Shown: positions 19,092 to 27,975, numbered from the stretch's first letter. The stretch is 64,000 bases of DNA from Novosphingobium resinovorum (GCF_001742225.1 NZ_CP017076.1:1265001-1329000); one strand, 5' to 3'. Notes: generated from the sequence alone by a model not told the origin. Numbers and translations are program-made.

Positions 19092-20642
19092 ATGATGACC
19101 GACTACGTTCGCTTGCTGGAGGCCAACAACGCTATCCAGACCATAGGTGATGATACCTATTGGCTCTGTGTGACGCGCACCGTGCAGGAATCGAAGCTGT
19201 TTCCCGTGCCGTCGTACATGCTGCTTTCGTACCTCTGCTGCTTCTACCGTTACCCGGAATTGCTGCGGAAGGTGGAGGCGGTGATGCCGGCCGAGGAAGT
19301 GGGCGACCGCTCGCGCCTGATCGGCGGCAAGCTGGGCAACCTGCCGGGCTGGGCGCTCCCCACCTTCTACCTGCTGGGCCGCGAGATCCTCATCAACTTC
19401 GGTATGCTCGCGCCCGAGGATGCGGCGGAGGACGTGGCCTATGTCATGGACTTCTGGCGCCGCTTCAAGCTGGCGCAGCAGCGCGAGGACGGGCACCTCA
19501 ACGCCCGCGAATTCGGCCAGCGCGTGCAGCACTTGCCCGAACGCCGGGTGCAGCGCTTCCACTCCGAACTGCTGCCTTGCAAGCCCGGCGACCGGCTCGG
19601 TCATGCGGCGCAGGCGTTCCTCGCCACGGTGTCGCAGTACGGCTTCCTCGTCTCGTGCGAGAGCCGCTGTGCGCTCAACAATTCCGGGCCCTATCGCCTT
19701 GCCGAAGACCGCGAGATGATCATCCGCGACTTCTCCGATCTGGCAGAGGGCGACTATCCCTGGCTCGACGGCGTGGCGGGCGACATCCCCTTCAGCAACC
19801 TGACGGTGACGATGGAGGCCACAGGCTGCCAGTTCTACCTGATGGACGACTGGGGCAGCTTCGAATCCCGCCCCGAATTCACCGCCGACAAGCTGACCGG
19901 CGTGGGCCTCTATACATCCGATGCGCTGTCGGGCGGCTACATCCCGGTCGGCATGGGTTCGGCCGAGGAACTGGCCGCCACTTTCGAGGATCTGACTGAC
20001 CGCATCCGCAAGGCCACCGTCGAACTGTGGAAGCGCACGGCCACCTGGTCGCGCGACGAGATGATGGATGCGGGCGCGCTCGTCTACTTCTCGCTCATCA
20101 AGGAGATCGCGCATATCGCGGGCGTTTACGACGTGAACGACTGGATGACGATCGACCCGCGCGCGGACCGGTTCCGCAGCCTGTTCAACGACGAGTTCGG
20201 CCGCGATTTCCTGGGCGAGATGGTGGGCCTCGTCTCGCTGCCGAGCCAGCAGCTCAATCGCTATGCGATGATGCAGCATAACAACAACCCGGTGCGCTAC
20301 ATCTCGCAGATCCCCTATTCGGTGCTGCAGCGAGAAGGTACGGGCGGCAAGCTGGCACCGATCGGGCCGGGCGTCTCGCACCTGCCGCCCAAGCAGGACC
20401 TTTACACCACCACCGCCGGACGCCTGCCGCTGGCCGAGTACAACGCCCGGGCAAGGGCGCTGCAACCCGCGCAGATGGCGCCCGAGTATCGTTTCATCTG
20501 CGACACCACGGCCAAATTCCACCCCGACGATGCACAGGTTCAGGCGCTCTACCGGCTTGAACAGGAAGGCTCGCCGCTGGCGGGCCGGGGCGTGGGCCTC
20601 AGCCGTGACGATGTCGAAGCCATTCGGAGTGCGCGCGCATGA
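19092..20642 (+). CDS. Unrecognised 516-aa protein of the carboxylase operon
   Basis: I do not recognise this protein. It is 516 aa, soluble-looking, without signal peptide or clear membrane segment, and rich in aromatic residues. N-terminal region: DDTYWLCVTRTVQESKLFPV; middle: SRCALNNSGPYRLAEDREMI; later: MMQHNNNPVRYISQIPY. A tandem start ATGATG follows AGGGCAGGGG; the frame extends upstream, but this start has the ribosome site. Its stop overlaps the biotin-carrier start, so it is probably a subunit or obligate partner of the carboxylase, for example a substrate-binding or activating enzyme. It could also be an independent enzyme acting just before or after carboxylation. Confidence 0.8.
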   Translation: MMTDYVRLLEANNAIQTIGDDTYWLCVTRTVQESKLFPVPSYMLLSYLCCFYRYPELLRKVEAVMPAEEVGDRSRLIGGKLGNLPGWALPTFYLLGREILINFGMLAPEDAAEDVAYVMDFWRRFKLAQQREDGHLNAREFGQRVQHLPERRVQRFHSELLPCKPGDRLGHAAQAFLATVSQYGFLVSCESRCALNNSGPYRLAEDREMIIRDFSDLAEGDYPWLDGVAGDIPFSNLTVTMEATGCQFYLMDDWGSFESRPEFTADKLTGVGLYTSDALSGGYIPVGMGSAEELAATFEDLTDRIRKATVELWKRTATWSRDEMMDAGALVYFSLIKEIAHIAGVYDVNDWMTIDPRADRFRSLFNDEFGRDFLGEMVGLVSLPSQQLNRYAMMQHNNNPVRYISQIPYSVLQREGTGGKLAPIGPGVSHLPPKQDLYTTTAGRLPLAEYNARARALQPAQMAPEYRFICDTTAKFHPDDAQVQALYRLEQEGSPLAGRGVGLSRDDVEAIRSARA

Positions 20643-21139
20643 GCGGCAAAGACCCTGACGAAACCTCGCTGCCCGAACTGGAACTGCTGATCGCCGAGTT
20701 CAAGCAGTCGGGCCTGCGCGAACTGCACGCCCGCTGCGGCGAACTGGAGGTCTATCTCTCGCAGGATGCGGATGCCTCCGGGCTTGATGCCCCGCGTGTC
20801 TCGGTCGCTGCGCCGGTTGCCAGCGCTGCACCTGCCTCCAAGGCCGCGCCTGCAGCTGCCGTGGCGGCACCGGCGGGAGCGCCTGCGGTGCCGGACGGCG
20901 CGGTCGTCGTGACGGCGCCTTACCTTGGCACCTTCTACCGCGCGCCCAAGCCCGGTGCGCCTAACTATGTCGAGGTGGGCGGGCGTGTTTCCGCCGAAAC
21001 CGAGGTCTGTCTGGTGGAGGTGATGAAGCTGTTCACCGCCGTGCGCGCAGGGGCCGCTGGCACCGTTCTGGAAGTGCTCGCCAGCGATGGCGATCTGGTT
21101 TCGGCCGGGCAGCCGCTTTTCGTGATCCGGCCGGAATAG
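20639..21139 (+). CDS. Biotin carboxyl carrier protein (AccB-like)
   Basis: 166-aa biotin carrier. N-terminal helical part (residues 11-45), an Ala/Pro-rich linker (about 51-86), then a biotinyl domain beginning TAPYLGTFYRAP. The acceptor is Lys130 in EVMKL, close to the canonical AMKM. Its start overlaps the stop of the 516-aa gene by four bases, and biotin carboxylase starts four bases after it. It should carry carboxybiotin between the next two gene products. A related protein lacking the lysine is encoded at 31053-31448. Confidence 0.92.
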   Translation: MSGKDPDETSLPELELLIAEFKQSGLRELHARCGELEVYLSQDADASGLDAPRVSVAAPVASAAPASKAAPAAAVAAPAGAPAVPDGAVVVTAPYLGTFYRAPKPGAPNYVEVGGRVSAETEVCLVEVMKLFTAVRAGAAGTVLEVLASDGDLVSAGQPLFVIRPE

Positions 21140-21143
21140 CGCC

Positions 21144-22511
21144 ATGGCCCTGTCCCGCCTCTTCATCGCCAACCGGGGGGAAATCGCCCTTCGCGTGCTT
21201 CGCGCCGCGCAAGGGCTGAACCTGGAAACCGTGATCGGCGTCTCCGATGCCGACCGTGACAGCGTGACCGCAAGGCTGGCCGACCGAGCGCTGGTGCTCG
21301 GCCCCGGACCTGCGGCGAAAAGCTATCTCGACGCGAAACTGGTGGTGCAGGCCGCCAAGGCCAGCGGGTGTGACGCGCTCCATCCCGGATACGGCTTCCT
21401 GTCCGAACGCGCCGAACTGGCACGGCTCTGCAAGGAGCACGGCATCACTTTCGTCGGCCCCGAAGCGGACATGATCGAAGCGCTGGGCGACAAATTGCGC
21501 GCGCGAGAGATGGCCGCTGCCGCAGGCGTACCGCTGGTGCCCGGCAGCGGCGAGATCGCCTCGGCAGCCGATGCCCGCCGGATCGCAGGCGACATCGGCT
21601 ATCCCGTGCTGCTGAAAGCGGCGGCGGGCGGCGGCGGGCGCGGCATGGTCATCGTCAACGGCCCGTCCGAAGTCGAAGCCGGATACCACCGCGCGAGCGC
21701 GGAGGCGCTGGCCGCTTTCAACGACGGCACCCTGTTCATGGAGCGTTTCGTGCCCGAGGCGCGCCACGTCGAAGTCCAGCTCATGGGCGACGGGCAGGGC
21801 GAAGTGATCCACTTCGGCGAGCGCGACTGCTCGGTCCAGCGCCGCTATCAGAAGGTGGTCGAGGAAGCGCCCTGTGTAGCGATGCCGGACGCTTTGCGCG
21901 CGCAGCTGCACGAGGCGGCGGTGAACCTTGCGAAAAGCGTCAACTACCGCAACGCGGGGACGTGCGAGTTCCTCTACGACGTGATGCGCGAGGAGATCTA
22001 CTTCATCGAGGTCAACGCCCGCATCCAGGTGGAGCACCCGGTCAGCGAGATGGTGACGGGTCGCGATCTGGTGCAGGAACAGTTGCGCGTTGCGGCGGGC
22101 AAGGGCCTTTCGGTGCGCCAGCAGGATGTCGTGCTCACCGGCCACGCCATCGAATGCCGCATCAATGCCGAGGACACCGCGCGCGATTTCGTGCCGGTGC
22201 CCGGCACCGTCACCCGCTGGCGCCCGCCCGAGGGCGAGGGCATCCGCCTCGACAGCCACATGCGTGAAGGCGCAAGCATCCCGCCATTCTACGACAGCAT
22301 GATCGGCAAGCTGATCGTCCACGCCGACACCCGCGACGCCGCGATCGACCGCATGATCGGCGCGCTCGACGCCTTCGAGGTCGAAGGCGTGCCCACGACC
22401 ATCCCGCTCCACCGCGAGATTCTTCGCGACGAGCACTTCCGGTCGAACACCATTCACACCCGCTGGCTGGAACAGGACCTGTTCACCGCGCAGCGCATGG
22501 CAGCGGAGTAA
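21144..22511 (+). CDS. Biotin carboxylase subunit (AccC-like)
   Basis: 455-aa ATP-grasp biotin carboxylase that carboxylates biotin using ATP and bicarbonate. Motifs are complete: FIANRGEIA at the N-terminus, HPGYGFLSE, Lys117, KAAAGGGGRGM (about residues 158-168), ARHVEVQ, FGERDCSVQRRYQK and EVNARIQVEHPVSE. Length matches AccC and the BC subunits of pyruvate and acyl-CoA carboxylases. It lies between the carrier and the carboxyltransferase. Housekeeping accC is usually paired only with accB, so this is a dedicated catabolic copy. Confidence 0.94.
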   Translation: MALSRLFIANRGEIALRVLRAAQGLNLETVIGVSDADRDSVTARLADRALVLGPGPAAKSYLDAKLVVQAAKASGCDALHPGYGFLSERAELARLCKEHGITFVGPEADMIEALGDKLRAREMAAAAGVPLVPGSGEIASAADARRIAGDIGYPVLLKAAAGGGGRGMVIVNGPSEVEAGYHRASAEALAAFNDGTLFMERFVPEARHVEVQLMGDGQGEVIHFGERDCSVQRRYQKVVEEAPCVAMPDALRAQLHEAAVNLAKSVNYRNAGTCEFLYDVMREEIYFIEVNARIQVEHPVSEMVTGRDLVQEQLRVAAGKGLSVRQQDVVLTGHAIECRINAEDTARDFVPVPGTVTRWRPPEGEGIRLDSHMREGASIPPFYDSMIGKLIVHADTRDAAIDRMIGALDAFEVEGVPTTIPLHREILRDEHFRSNTIHTRWLEQDLFTAQRMAAE

Positions 22512-22516
22512 TCCCC

Positions 22517-23974
22517 ATGGCGCATATCCAGTTCCTCGACGAAACCCTGCGCGACGGCCAGCAGAGCCTGTGGGGCATGCGCATGCAGGCGGGCATGGCC
22601 CTGCCGGTGGCGCCGCTGATCGACAGGACCGGCTATCAGATCATCAGCCTGGCCGGTTCCTCGCTGTTCGAAGTGCTGATCCGGCATTGCCAGGAAGACC
22701 CCTGGGCGGGCCTCGACCTGCTGGTGAAGGCGATGCCGGACACGCCCCTGCGCGCCGGGTGCCGCTCCAACGGGTCGGTGACTTTCGGCTTCACGCCCGA
22801 TGCGCTGATGGACATTTGGGTGGATCGCCTCTGCGCCCACGGCATCCGCAGCTTCTGGCTCTACGATGTGTTGTTCAACATCGACAAGATGCACCGTCTC
22901 GCCCGCATCGCCAAGCGGCACCAGTGCCAGGTGGCGGGCACGATGTTGTTCACGCTCTCCCCGGTCCACGACGATGCCTATTACGCGGACAAGGCGGACA
23001 AGCTTTCGGCGCTGGACGAGGTGGACAGCCTGCTGCTCTACGACACCGGCGGCGTGCTCGATCGAGACCGGATTTCCACGCTGGTCCCTGCGATCAAGGC
23101 CAAGGCGCGCGGCAAGCCGATCGAGATGCATGCCAACAACATGCTCGGCCAGTCGGCCAAGTCCTATATCGACGCGATCGAGTTCGGGGTGACGACGATC
23201 CACACCGCCGTGCGCCCGATGGCCAACGGTCCCTCGATCCCCTCGGTCGAGATCATGGCCCGCAATGTCGAGATGCTGGGCCACACCCACAACCTCGACA
23301 CGTCGCTGTTCAAGCCGGTGGCCGATCACTTCGAGAAGGTCGGCAAAGCGGCCGGGTTCCTGGTGAACCAGCATTTCGAGTACGACGTCACTTCGCTCAA
23401 GCACCAGATCCCGGGCGGCATGATGGGCACCCTGCGCGCACAGCTGGTACAGCAGAACATGCTGGATCGCCTGCCCGACGTGCTGGAGGAAGTCGCGCGC
23501 GTGCGCCGCGAACTGGGCTATCCCGGCATGGCGACGCCGTTCGCGCAGCTGGTCGGCACGCTGGCGGTGCTCAACATCGTGACGGGCAAGCGCTACTCGG
23601 TGGTGCCGGACGAAGTGATCCAGTACGCAGCCGGTTTCTATGGCGAGCCCGTCGCGCCGATCGACGCCGATGTGCTGGACCGCATCCTGTCGAAACCGCG
23701 CGCCAAGGAAATCCTCGCCAGCCCGCCCGAACAGCCCGACCGCGAGGAACTGCATCGCCGCCACGGCACCGGCGGGGATGACGACGAACTGCTTCTGCGC
23801 GCGCTAGTGCCGTCCGCCGACATCGACCGCATGCGCCTTTCGGGAGCGCCGCGCCGGGACTATCCGACGCTGTCCTCGCCCGAACTGGATCAGGTGGCCC
23901 GGCTGATGAAGGTGGCGAACCTGCCGCTGGTGCAGCTGCGCTCCAGCCAGCTCGAACTCTCGATGCGGCAGTAG
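22517..23974 (+). CDS. Carboxyltransferase subunit, DRE-TIM (pyruvate carboxylase B/oxaloacetate decarboxylase-like)
   Basis: 485-aa TIM-barrel carboxyltransferase. It opens with FLDETLRDGQQS (residues about 6-17), the signature of the HMGL/DRE-TIM group to which pyruvate and transcarboxylase 5S-type carboxyltransferases belong. Later: YDTGGVL, EMHANNMLGQSAKSYIDAIE with metal-binding His, and IHTAVRPMANG. The C-terminal third resembles the conserved domain of pyruvate carboxylase B. The usual acceptors are 2-keto acids. Acyl-CoA carboxylases use a crotonase-type enzyme instead, so this is not a geranyl- or methylcrotonyl-CoA carboxylase of the known type. The acceptor here is unknown. Confidence 0.9.
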   Translation: MAHIQFLDETLRDGQQSLWGMRMQAGMALPVAPLIDRTGYQIISLAGSSLFEVLIRHCQEDPWAGLDLLVKAMPDTPLRAGCRSNGSVTFGFTPDALMDIWVDRLCAHGIRSFWLYDVLFNIDKMHRLARIAKRHQCQVAGTMLFTLSPVHDDAYYADKADKLSALDEVDSLLLYDTGGVLDRDRISTLVPAIKAKARGKPIEMHANNMLGQSAKSYIDAIEFGVTTIHTAVRPMANGPSIPSVEIMARNVEMLGHTHNLDTSLFKPVADHFEKVGKAAGFLVNQHFEYDVTSLKHQIPGGMMGTLRAQLVQQNMLDRLPDVLEEVARVRRELGYPGMATPFAQLVGTLAVLNIVTGKRYSVVPDEVIQYAAGFYGEPVAPIDADVLDRILSKPRAKEILASPPEQPDREELHRRHGTGGDDDELLLRALVPSADIDRMRLSGAPRRDYPTLSSPELDQVARLMKVANLPLVQLRSSQLELSMRQ

Positions 23975-24020
23975 AGCAGTCGAGCCGACTGCGTCGGCCA
24001 AACTGCTCTACGTTTTTGTT
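23972..24020 (+). terminator. Terminator of the carboxylase operon
   Basis: Beginning at the stop codon, a nested hairpin: outer arms TAGAGCAGT (23972-23980) and ACTGCTCTA (24002-24010), inner arms GCCGAC (23984-23989) and GTCGGC (23993-23998). A T-rich run, CGTTTTTGTTTT, follows. This is a convincing Rho-independent terminator, so the following synthetase is probably transcribed separately. A second weaker inverted repeat (GCGTTTTC ... GAAAACGC) lies at about 24022-24067. Confidence 0.8.
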
Positions 24021-24091
24021 TTACGCGTTTTCCGAGTCATCAGGCCATTTGACCTGATTAGAAAACGCTTTGGCGGGGACTTTTCGCGCGG

Positions 24092-25642
24092 ATGCGGATG
24101 ATCGACTTCTTCGACCGCGGCGCGCGCATGGGCGCCGACCAAGCCTGCATGATCGAGGGCGAGCGCGTCAGCACGTATGGCGAGGTCAAGGCGCGCAGCG
24201 ATGCCATCGCCCGCGCTCTGATCGCCGACGGCTTTCCGGCGGGCGGCCACGCGGCGGTGCTGAGCGGCAACAGCGTCCGCGCTTTCGAGGCGATCCTGGG
24301 CATCCTGCGCGCCGACGGCGTCTGGGTGATGGCCAACAACCGCGCCTCGCTGGACGAGAACGCCTATCTGCTCGACCTGCTCGATGTGGACACGCTTTTC
24401 GTCCATTCCGAAGTGGCGGACCGGGTCGCGCATTTCCGCGAGGCCTGCCCCAACATCCGCCGCTTCGTCGCGCTCAATCGCGCGTTTGCGGAGGCCGACC
24501 GCTTTCTTGGCGACATGCTGGTGGAGAGCGACGAACCCGTGCCCCAGCGCCGTTCGGGCGCGGCGGAGGAGCTGGGCTTCCTCGCCAATACCGGCGGCAC
24601 CACCGGACGCTCCAAGGGGGTGATGCTGTCGAACGGCAACTGGCAGGCGCTGGTGTCCAGCCTCGTCGCCTCGATGCCGATGAAGCGTCCGCCGGTGAAC
24701 CTCGTTGCCGCGCCGATGACGCATGCGGCGGGGCCGCTCGCGCTTGCCAGCATGGCGCTGGGCGGGACGGTGGTGGTGCTGCCGCGCTTCGATGCGGCCG
24801 AAGTGGTAGCGGCTATCGCGCGCCACCGCGTCACCTACATGTTCCTGCCCCCGACCGCGATCTACATGCTGCTGGCGGAGCCGTCCGCGCAGACCGCCGA
24901 TTTCTCCAGCCTCGAATATATCTCCTACGCCGGGGCGCCGATGTCGCTCGACCGGCTGAAGGAGGCCATCGCGCTTTTCGGCCCGGTGATGAACGCCAGC
25001 TTCGGCCAGACCGAGGCGCCGATGTGCGTTACCGCCATGCCGCCGCACGAACATCTCGACGATGCCGGCAACCTCGCGCATCCCGGCTCCTGCGGGCGCG
25101 CGAACCTGCTGTCCATCGTCGAGATCATGGATGACGACGGTCGCATCCTCGGCCCCGGAGAGCGTGGCGAGATCGTCGTGCGCGGGCCGCTGGTGATGCA
25201 GGGCTACTACAAGAACCCTCAGGCGACCGCCGAAGTCTCCGCCCATGGCTGGCACCATACCGGAGACATTGGTGTGCGTGACGAGCAGGGCTGGTTCTAC
25301 GTGGTGGACCGCAAGAAGGACATGATCATCTCGGGCGGCTTCAACGTCTACCCCGCCGAAGTGGAGCAGGCGCTGATGGCCGATCCGCAAGTGCAGGACT
25401 GCGCCGTGATCGGCGTCCCCGACGACAAGTGGGGCGAGGCCGTCGTCGCCATCGTCGAACCGCGCGGCGGCTGCACCATCGATCTTGAGAGGCTGCTGGC
25501 GGAAGCACGCGAGCGGCTCGGCCCGGTCAAGACGCCCAAGCGGGTGGAAGTGATGGCCGCGCTGCCGCGCTCCAACGCGGGCAAGGTGCTGCGCGCCGAA
25601 CTGCGCAAGCGCCACTGGCAGCCGGTGGGAAGGACGATCTGA
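24092..25642 (+). CDS. Acyl-CoA synthetase (AMP-forming, ANL family)
   Basis: 516-aa CoA ligase. Adenylation motifs in order: TGGTTGRSKGVM, NASFGQTEAP, TGDIGVRDEQGWF, DRKKDMIISGGFNVYPAE and the C-terminal catalytic Lys in RSNAGKVLR. Two candidate starts, ATG 24092 and ATG 24098, both lack a strong ribosome site; I list the first. The stop overlaps the thiolase start (TGATG). It is separated from the carboxylase genes by a terminator-like hairpin but lies in the same direction. It may activate the carboxylated product or a later acid for the neighbouring thiolase. Confidence 0.92.
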   Translation: MRMIDFFDRGARMGADQACMIEGERVSTYGEVKARSDAIARALIADGFPAGGHAAVLSGNSVRAFEAILGILRADGVWVMANNRASLDENAYLLDLLDVDTLFVHSEVADRVAHFREACPNIRRFVALNRAFAEADRFLGDMLVESDEPVPQRRSGAAEELGFLANTGGTTGRSKGVMLSNGNWQALVSSLVASMPMKRPPVNLVAAPMTHAAGPLALASMALGGTVVVLPRFDAAEVVAAIARHRVTYMFLPPTAIYMLLAEPSAQTADFSSLEYISYAGAPMSLDRLKEAIALFGPVMNASFGQTEAPMCVTAMPPHEHLDDAGNLAHPGSCGRANLLSIVEIMDDDGRILGPGERGEIVVRGPLVMQGYYKNPQATAEVSAHGWHHTGDIGVRDEQGWFYVVDRKKDMIISGGFNVYPAEVEQALMADPQVQDCAVIGVPDDKWGEAVVAIVEPRGGCTIDLERLLAEARERLGPVKTPKRVEVMAALPRSNAGKVLRAELRKRHWQPVGRTI

Positions 25643-26865
25643 TGCGCGATGTGGTGATCCTCGGCGTCGGCATGACGCCCTTTGGCCGTCATCTGGACAA
25701 GAGCCACGAACAGCTCACGCAAGCCGCGGTGCGTCTGGCGCTGGAGGATGCCGGGCTGGACGGCGCGGCGATCGACATGGCGGTCTATGCCAACGTCATT
25801 CAGGGCTTCTTCGCGGGCGAAATGTCCATCCCCGGCGAGTATGCGCTGCGCCCGCTCGGCATTTCCGGCGTGCGCGGGTTCCATGTCGAACAGGCCTGCG
25901 CCAGTTCCACGGTTGGCCTGCACCTCGCGGTAGACTACGTGAAGGCGGGCCTTGCCGAAGTGGCGCTCGTCGTCGGTGTGGAGAAGCTCTACAGCGACGA
26001 TCGCGCCAAGCGCTTCGCCGTGTTCCAGCAGCCGCGCGACATGGTGGAGGCGGCCGCCTATATCGAGCGCATTCGCGATCTCCTCGCCCCCGTCCCGGCG
26101 GACAAGGTCGCGGCCAGTCCCAACGTGCTGATGGAAGCCTATGCCGCGCAGGCGCGCCTTCACATGGGCACTTACGGATCGACGCAGGCTCAGATCGCGG
26201 CGGTGGCGGCGAAGGATCACTGGCATTCGCAGTTCAACCCGCTGGCGCAGTACCGCGAGGCGATGAGCGTCGAGGAAATCCTCGCCGCGCCGCAAGTCGC
26301 CTGGCCGCTGACCAACCCGATGTGCGCGCCCATCAGCGACGGCGCGGCGGCGGCGATCGTCTGCTCGGCGGATTTCGCCAAGCGCTTCTCGGGCAGGCCG
26401 ATCTGCGTGCTGGCGGCGGAAAACCGCACCGGCAGCGACCGCGCGCCGGACGACTATGCGAACCACGTCACCCGCAAGGTCGCGGCGCTGGCTTACGAGC
26501 GCGCCGGGATCGGCCCGCAGGACGTCGATCTCGCCGAAGTCCACGACGCCAGTTCGATCGGCGAGATGATCCAGACCGAAGCGCTCGGCCTGTGTGCACC
26601 GGGCGAGGCCGGGCGCGCCGCCGAGCGCGGGGAGACGGCATTGGGCGGCCGCGTTCCGGTGAACGTCTCGGGCGGGCTGGTGTCGAAGGGGCATCCGCTG
26701 GCGGCGACGGGGCTGGGGCAGATCCACGAACTCGTCACGCAACTGCGCGGGCAGGCTGGCAAGCGACAGGTCGAAGGCGCGCGCGTGGCCGTGGCGGAGA
26801 ACTCGGGAGGGTTCTACGGTGTCGAGGATGGCATGTCGGCTGTGACGATCCTCGCGCGGGATTGA
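25642..26865 (+). CDS. SCP-x/lipid-transfer-type thiolase
   Basis: 407-aa non-decarboxylating thiolase-fold enzyme of the sterol-carrier-protein-x group. Nucleophile Cys in EQACASSTVG (about residue 88), catalytic His region GGLVSKGHPLAATGLGQ, and EVHDASS in place of the more common EVHDCFS. Such thiolases cleave bulky branched or steroid-side-chain 3-ketoacyl-CoAs, and related Ltp enzymes perform retro-aldol cleavage. The C-terminal segment ENSGGFYG lacks the usual second Cys motif of type I thiolases, as is normal in this group. Translationally coupled to the synthetase. Confidence 0.88.
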   Translation: MRDVVILGVGMTPFGRHLDKSHEQLTQAAVRLALEDAGLDGAAIDMAVYANVIQGFFAGEMSIPGEYALRPLGISGVRGFHVEQACASSTVGLHLAVDYVKAGLAEVALVVGVEKLYSDDRAKRFAVFQQPRDMVEAAAYIERIRDLLAPVPADKVAASPNVLMEAYAAQARLHMGTYGSTQAQIAAVAAKDHWHSQFNPLAQYREAMSVEEILAAPQVAWPLTNPMCAPISDGAAAAIVCSADFAKRFSGRPICVLAAENRTGSDRAPDDYANHVTRKVAALAYERAGIGPQDVDLAEVHDASSIGEMIQTEALGLCAPGEAGRAAERGETALGGRVPVNVSGGLVSKGHPLAATGLGQIHELVTQLRGQAGKRQVEGARVAVAENSGGFYGVEDGMSAVTILARD

Positions 26866-26875
26866 GCGATACCTC

Positions 26876-26951
26876 CGTCATTGCGAGCGTAGCGAAGCAA
26901 TCCAGACCAGCTTAAGCCGCTCTGGATTGCTTCGCTACGCTCGCAATGACG
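26876..26951. repeat. REP-like intergenic palindrome, copy 2
   Basis: Inverted repeat with the same arm as the 10.1-kb copy (starts CGTCATTGCGAGCGTAGCG) and a short loop near AGCTTAAGC. It lies between the convergent thiolase and surE genes. A variant half unit follows at 26990-27025. Confidence 0.85.
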
Positions 26952-26989
26952 AATGGGGAAGAGAACACACGAAGTTCCAACCCTGCCAT

Positions 26990-27025
26990 CGTCATTGTGA
27001 GGCCCGTAGGGCCGCAGCAATCCAG
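26990..27025. repeat. Half unit of the REP-like repeat, variant
   Basis: CGTCATTGTGAGGCCCGTAG followed by GGCCGCAGCAATCCAGG. It is a single arm of the repeat with a different middle (GGCCCGTAGGGCC, itself a small palindrome). No mirrored partner is adjacent. Confidence 0.6.
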
Positions 27026-27060
27026 GGCGTCGTAATACTGCCCGGACCGCCGCGTTCCCC

Positions 27061-27831
27061 TCACCCAAACAGCGCCTCCAGCCCCGCCTTGGCCGCATGC
27101 GCCGTCATGTCGAGCTGCATCGGCGTGATCGAAATCTCCCGGTCCAGCATCGCCTGCAGGTCGTTGCCCGGCGCATGGCCGCCCGCCGGAAGGGCGATCT
27201 TCACCCAGTAATACGGGAAGTGCCGCGCATCGACCCGCCGCTCCGGGATGAACGCGCCCGGCGGCCGCTGCCCTTGCGTGGTCACGCGCATGCCGGTCAC
27301 TTCGTCGGCCGGGCATTCCGGGAAGTTGACGTTCACGAACAGCCCCGGCTTCCAGTCGAAGCGCAGCAGCTTCTCGATCACGTCCCCGGCGAAACGCTCG
27401 GCATTGTCCCAGGGCACCGCGTTCGGCGGGCGGAAGCACTGGCTGAGCGCGATCGCCGGAATGCCCAGCAAGGCCCCCTCCATCGCTGCCGCTGCCGTGC
27501 CGGAATAGGTAATGTCCTCGGCCAGATTCGGGCCGCGATTGATGCCCGAGATCAGGATGTCTGGCCGCTTGCCCTCGATCAGTTCGTAGATCGCCAGAAG
27601 CGCGCAGTCGGTCGGCGTGCCCTTCACCGCGAAGTGTCGCTCGTCGCGCTGCTTCACGCGAATCGGCAGCGTGGTCGAGAACGAGTGCCCCGCGCCCGAA
27701 CGCTCGTCGTCCGGCGCCACGACCCATACGTCGTCGGTGAACCGGCGCACGATCTTTTCCAGCAGCACAAGGCCGGGCGCGTCGATGCCGTCGTCGTTGA
27801 CGAGCAATACGCGCGGTGGGGTTCCAGTCAT
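27061..27831 (-). CDS. surE: 5'/3'-nucleotidase SurE
   Basis: 256-aa SurE-family metal-dependent phosphatase. N-terminal VLLVNDDGIDAPG carries the metal-binding Asp pair (D13, D14), ERSGAGHS the conserved Ser, and SGINRGPNL the Asn. SurE removes phosphate from nucleoside monophosphates and other phosphoesters. ATG 27831 is preceded by GGGAGGAT. Housekeeping surE normally sits with pcm/nlpD or serS. This copy stands alone and faces a dikinase-like operon across a GntR-type operator, which suggests a dedicated phosphatase working with that system. The dedicated role is inference. Confidence 0.92.
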   Translation of the reverse strand: MTGTPPRVLLVNDDGIDAPGLVLLEKIVRRFTDDVWVVAPDDERSGAGHSFSTTLPIRVKQRDERHFAVKGTPTDCALLAIYELIEGKRPDILISGINRGPNLAEDITYSGTAAAAMEGALLGIPAIALSQCFRPPNAVPWDNAERFAGDVIEKLLRFDWKPGLFVNVNFPECPADEVTGMRVTTQGQRPPGAFIPERRVDARHFPYYWVKIALPAGGHAPGNDLQAMLDREISITPMQLDMTAHAAKAGLEALFG

Positions 27832-27882
27832 CCATATCCTCCCGATTATTCCCGAGCGAGGGCTACGACAGCCTGCGTGCGC

Positions 27883-27922
27883 GGTCAAGATCGTCCGACG
27901 ATTTCATCCAATCATGTTGACA
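27883..27922. promoter_or_regulatory. GntR-type operator 2 with flanking -35 elements
   Basis: The repeat ATCGTCCGACGAT spans 27890-27902. On the minus strand one base further is TTGACC (27888-27883), facing surE. On the plus strand TTGACA lies at 27917-27922, 14 bases from the repeat, facing the dikinase-like operon. GCAACAAAGA at 27951-27960 is exactly 34 bases from the start of TTGACA, as at operator 1. Confidence 0.75.
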
Positions 27923-27975
27923 GGGTGATCGGCATGCGGCATCCCTGTGCGCAACAAAGAGGATTGGGAGGGACC

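Noticed and set aside
22517..23974. Geranyl-CoA or methylcrotonyl-CoA carboxylase carboxyltransferase
   Set aside because: Those enzymes have crotonase-fold carboxyltransferases; this protein opens with the DRE-TIM signature DETLRDGQQS.
24011..24091. Attachment site or mobile-element end near the terminator
   Set aside because: The inverted repeats are short and followed by a T-run, fitting a terminator; no integrase or target duplication is nearby.
27061..27831. Housekeeping surE only by chance beside the operator
   Set aside because: Not fully excluded, but the usual pcm/nlpD/serS neighbours are missing and a -35-like TTGACC abuts the shared operator toward surE, so I kept it as a regulon member.
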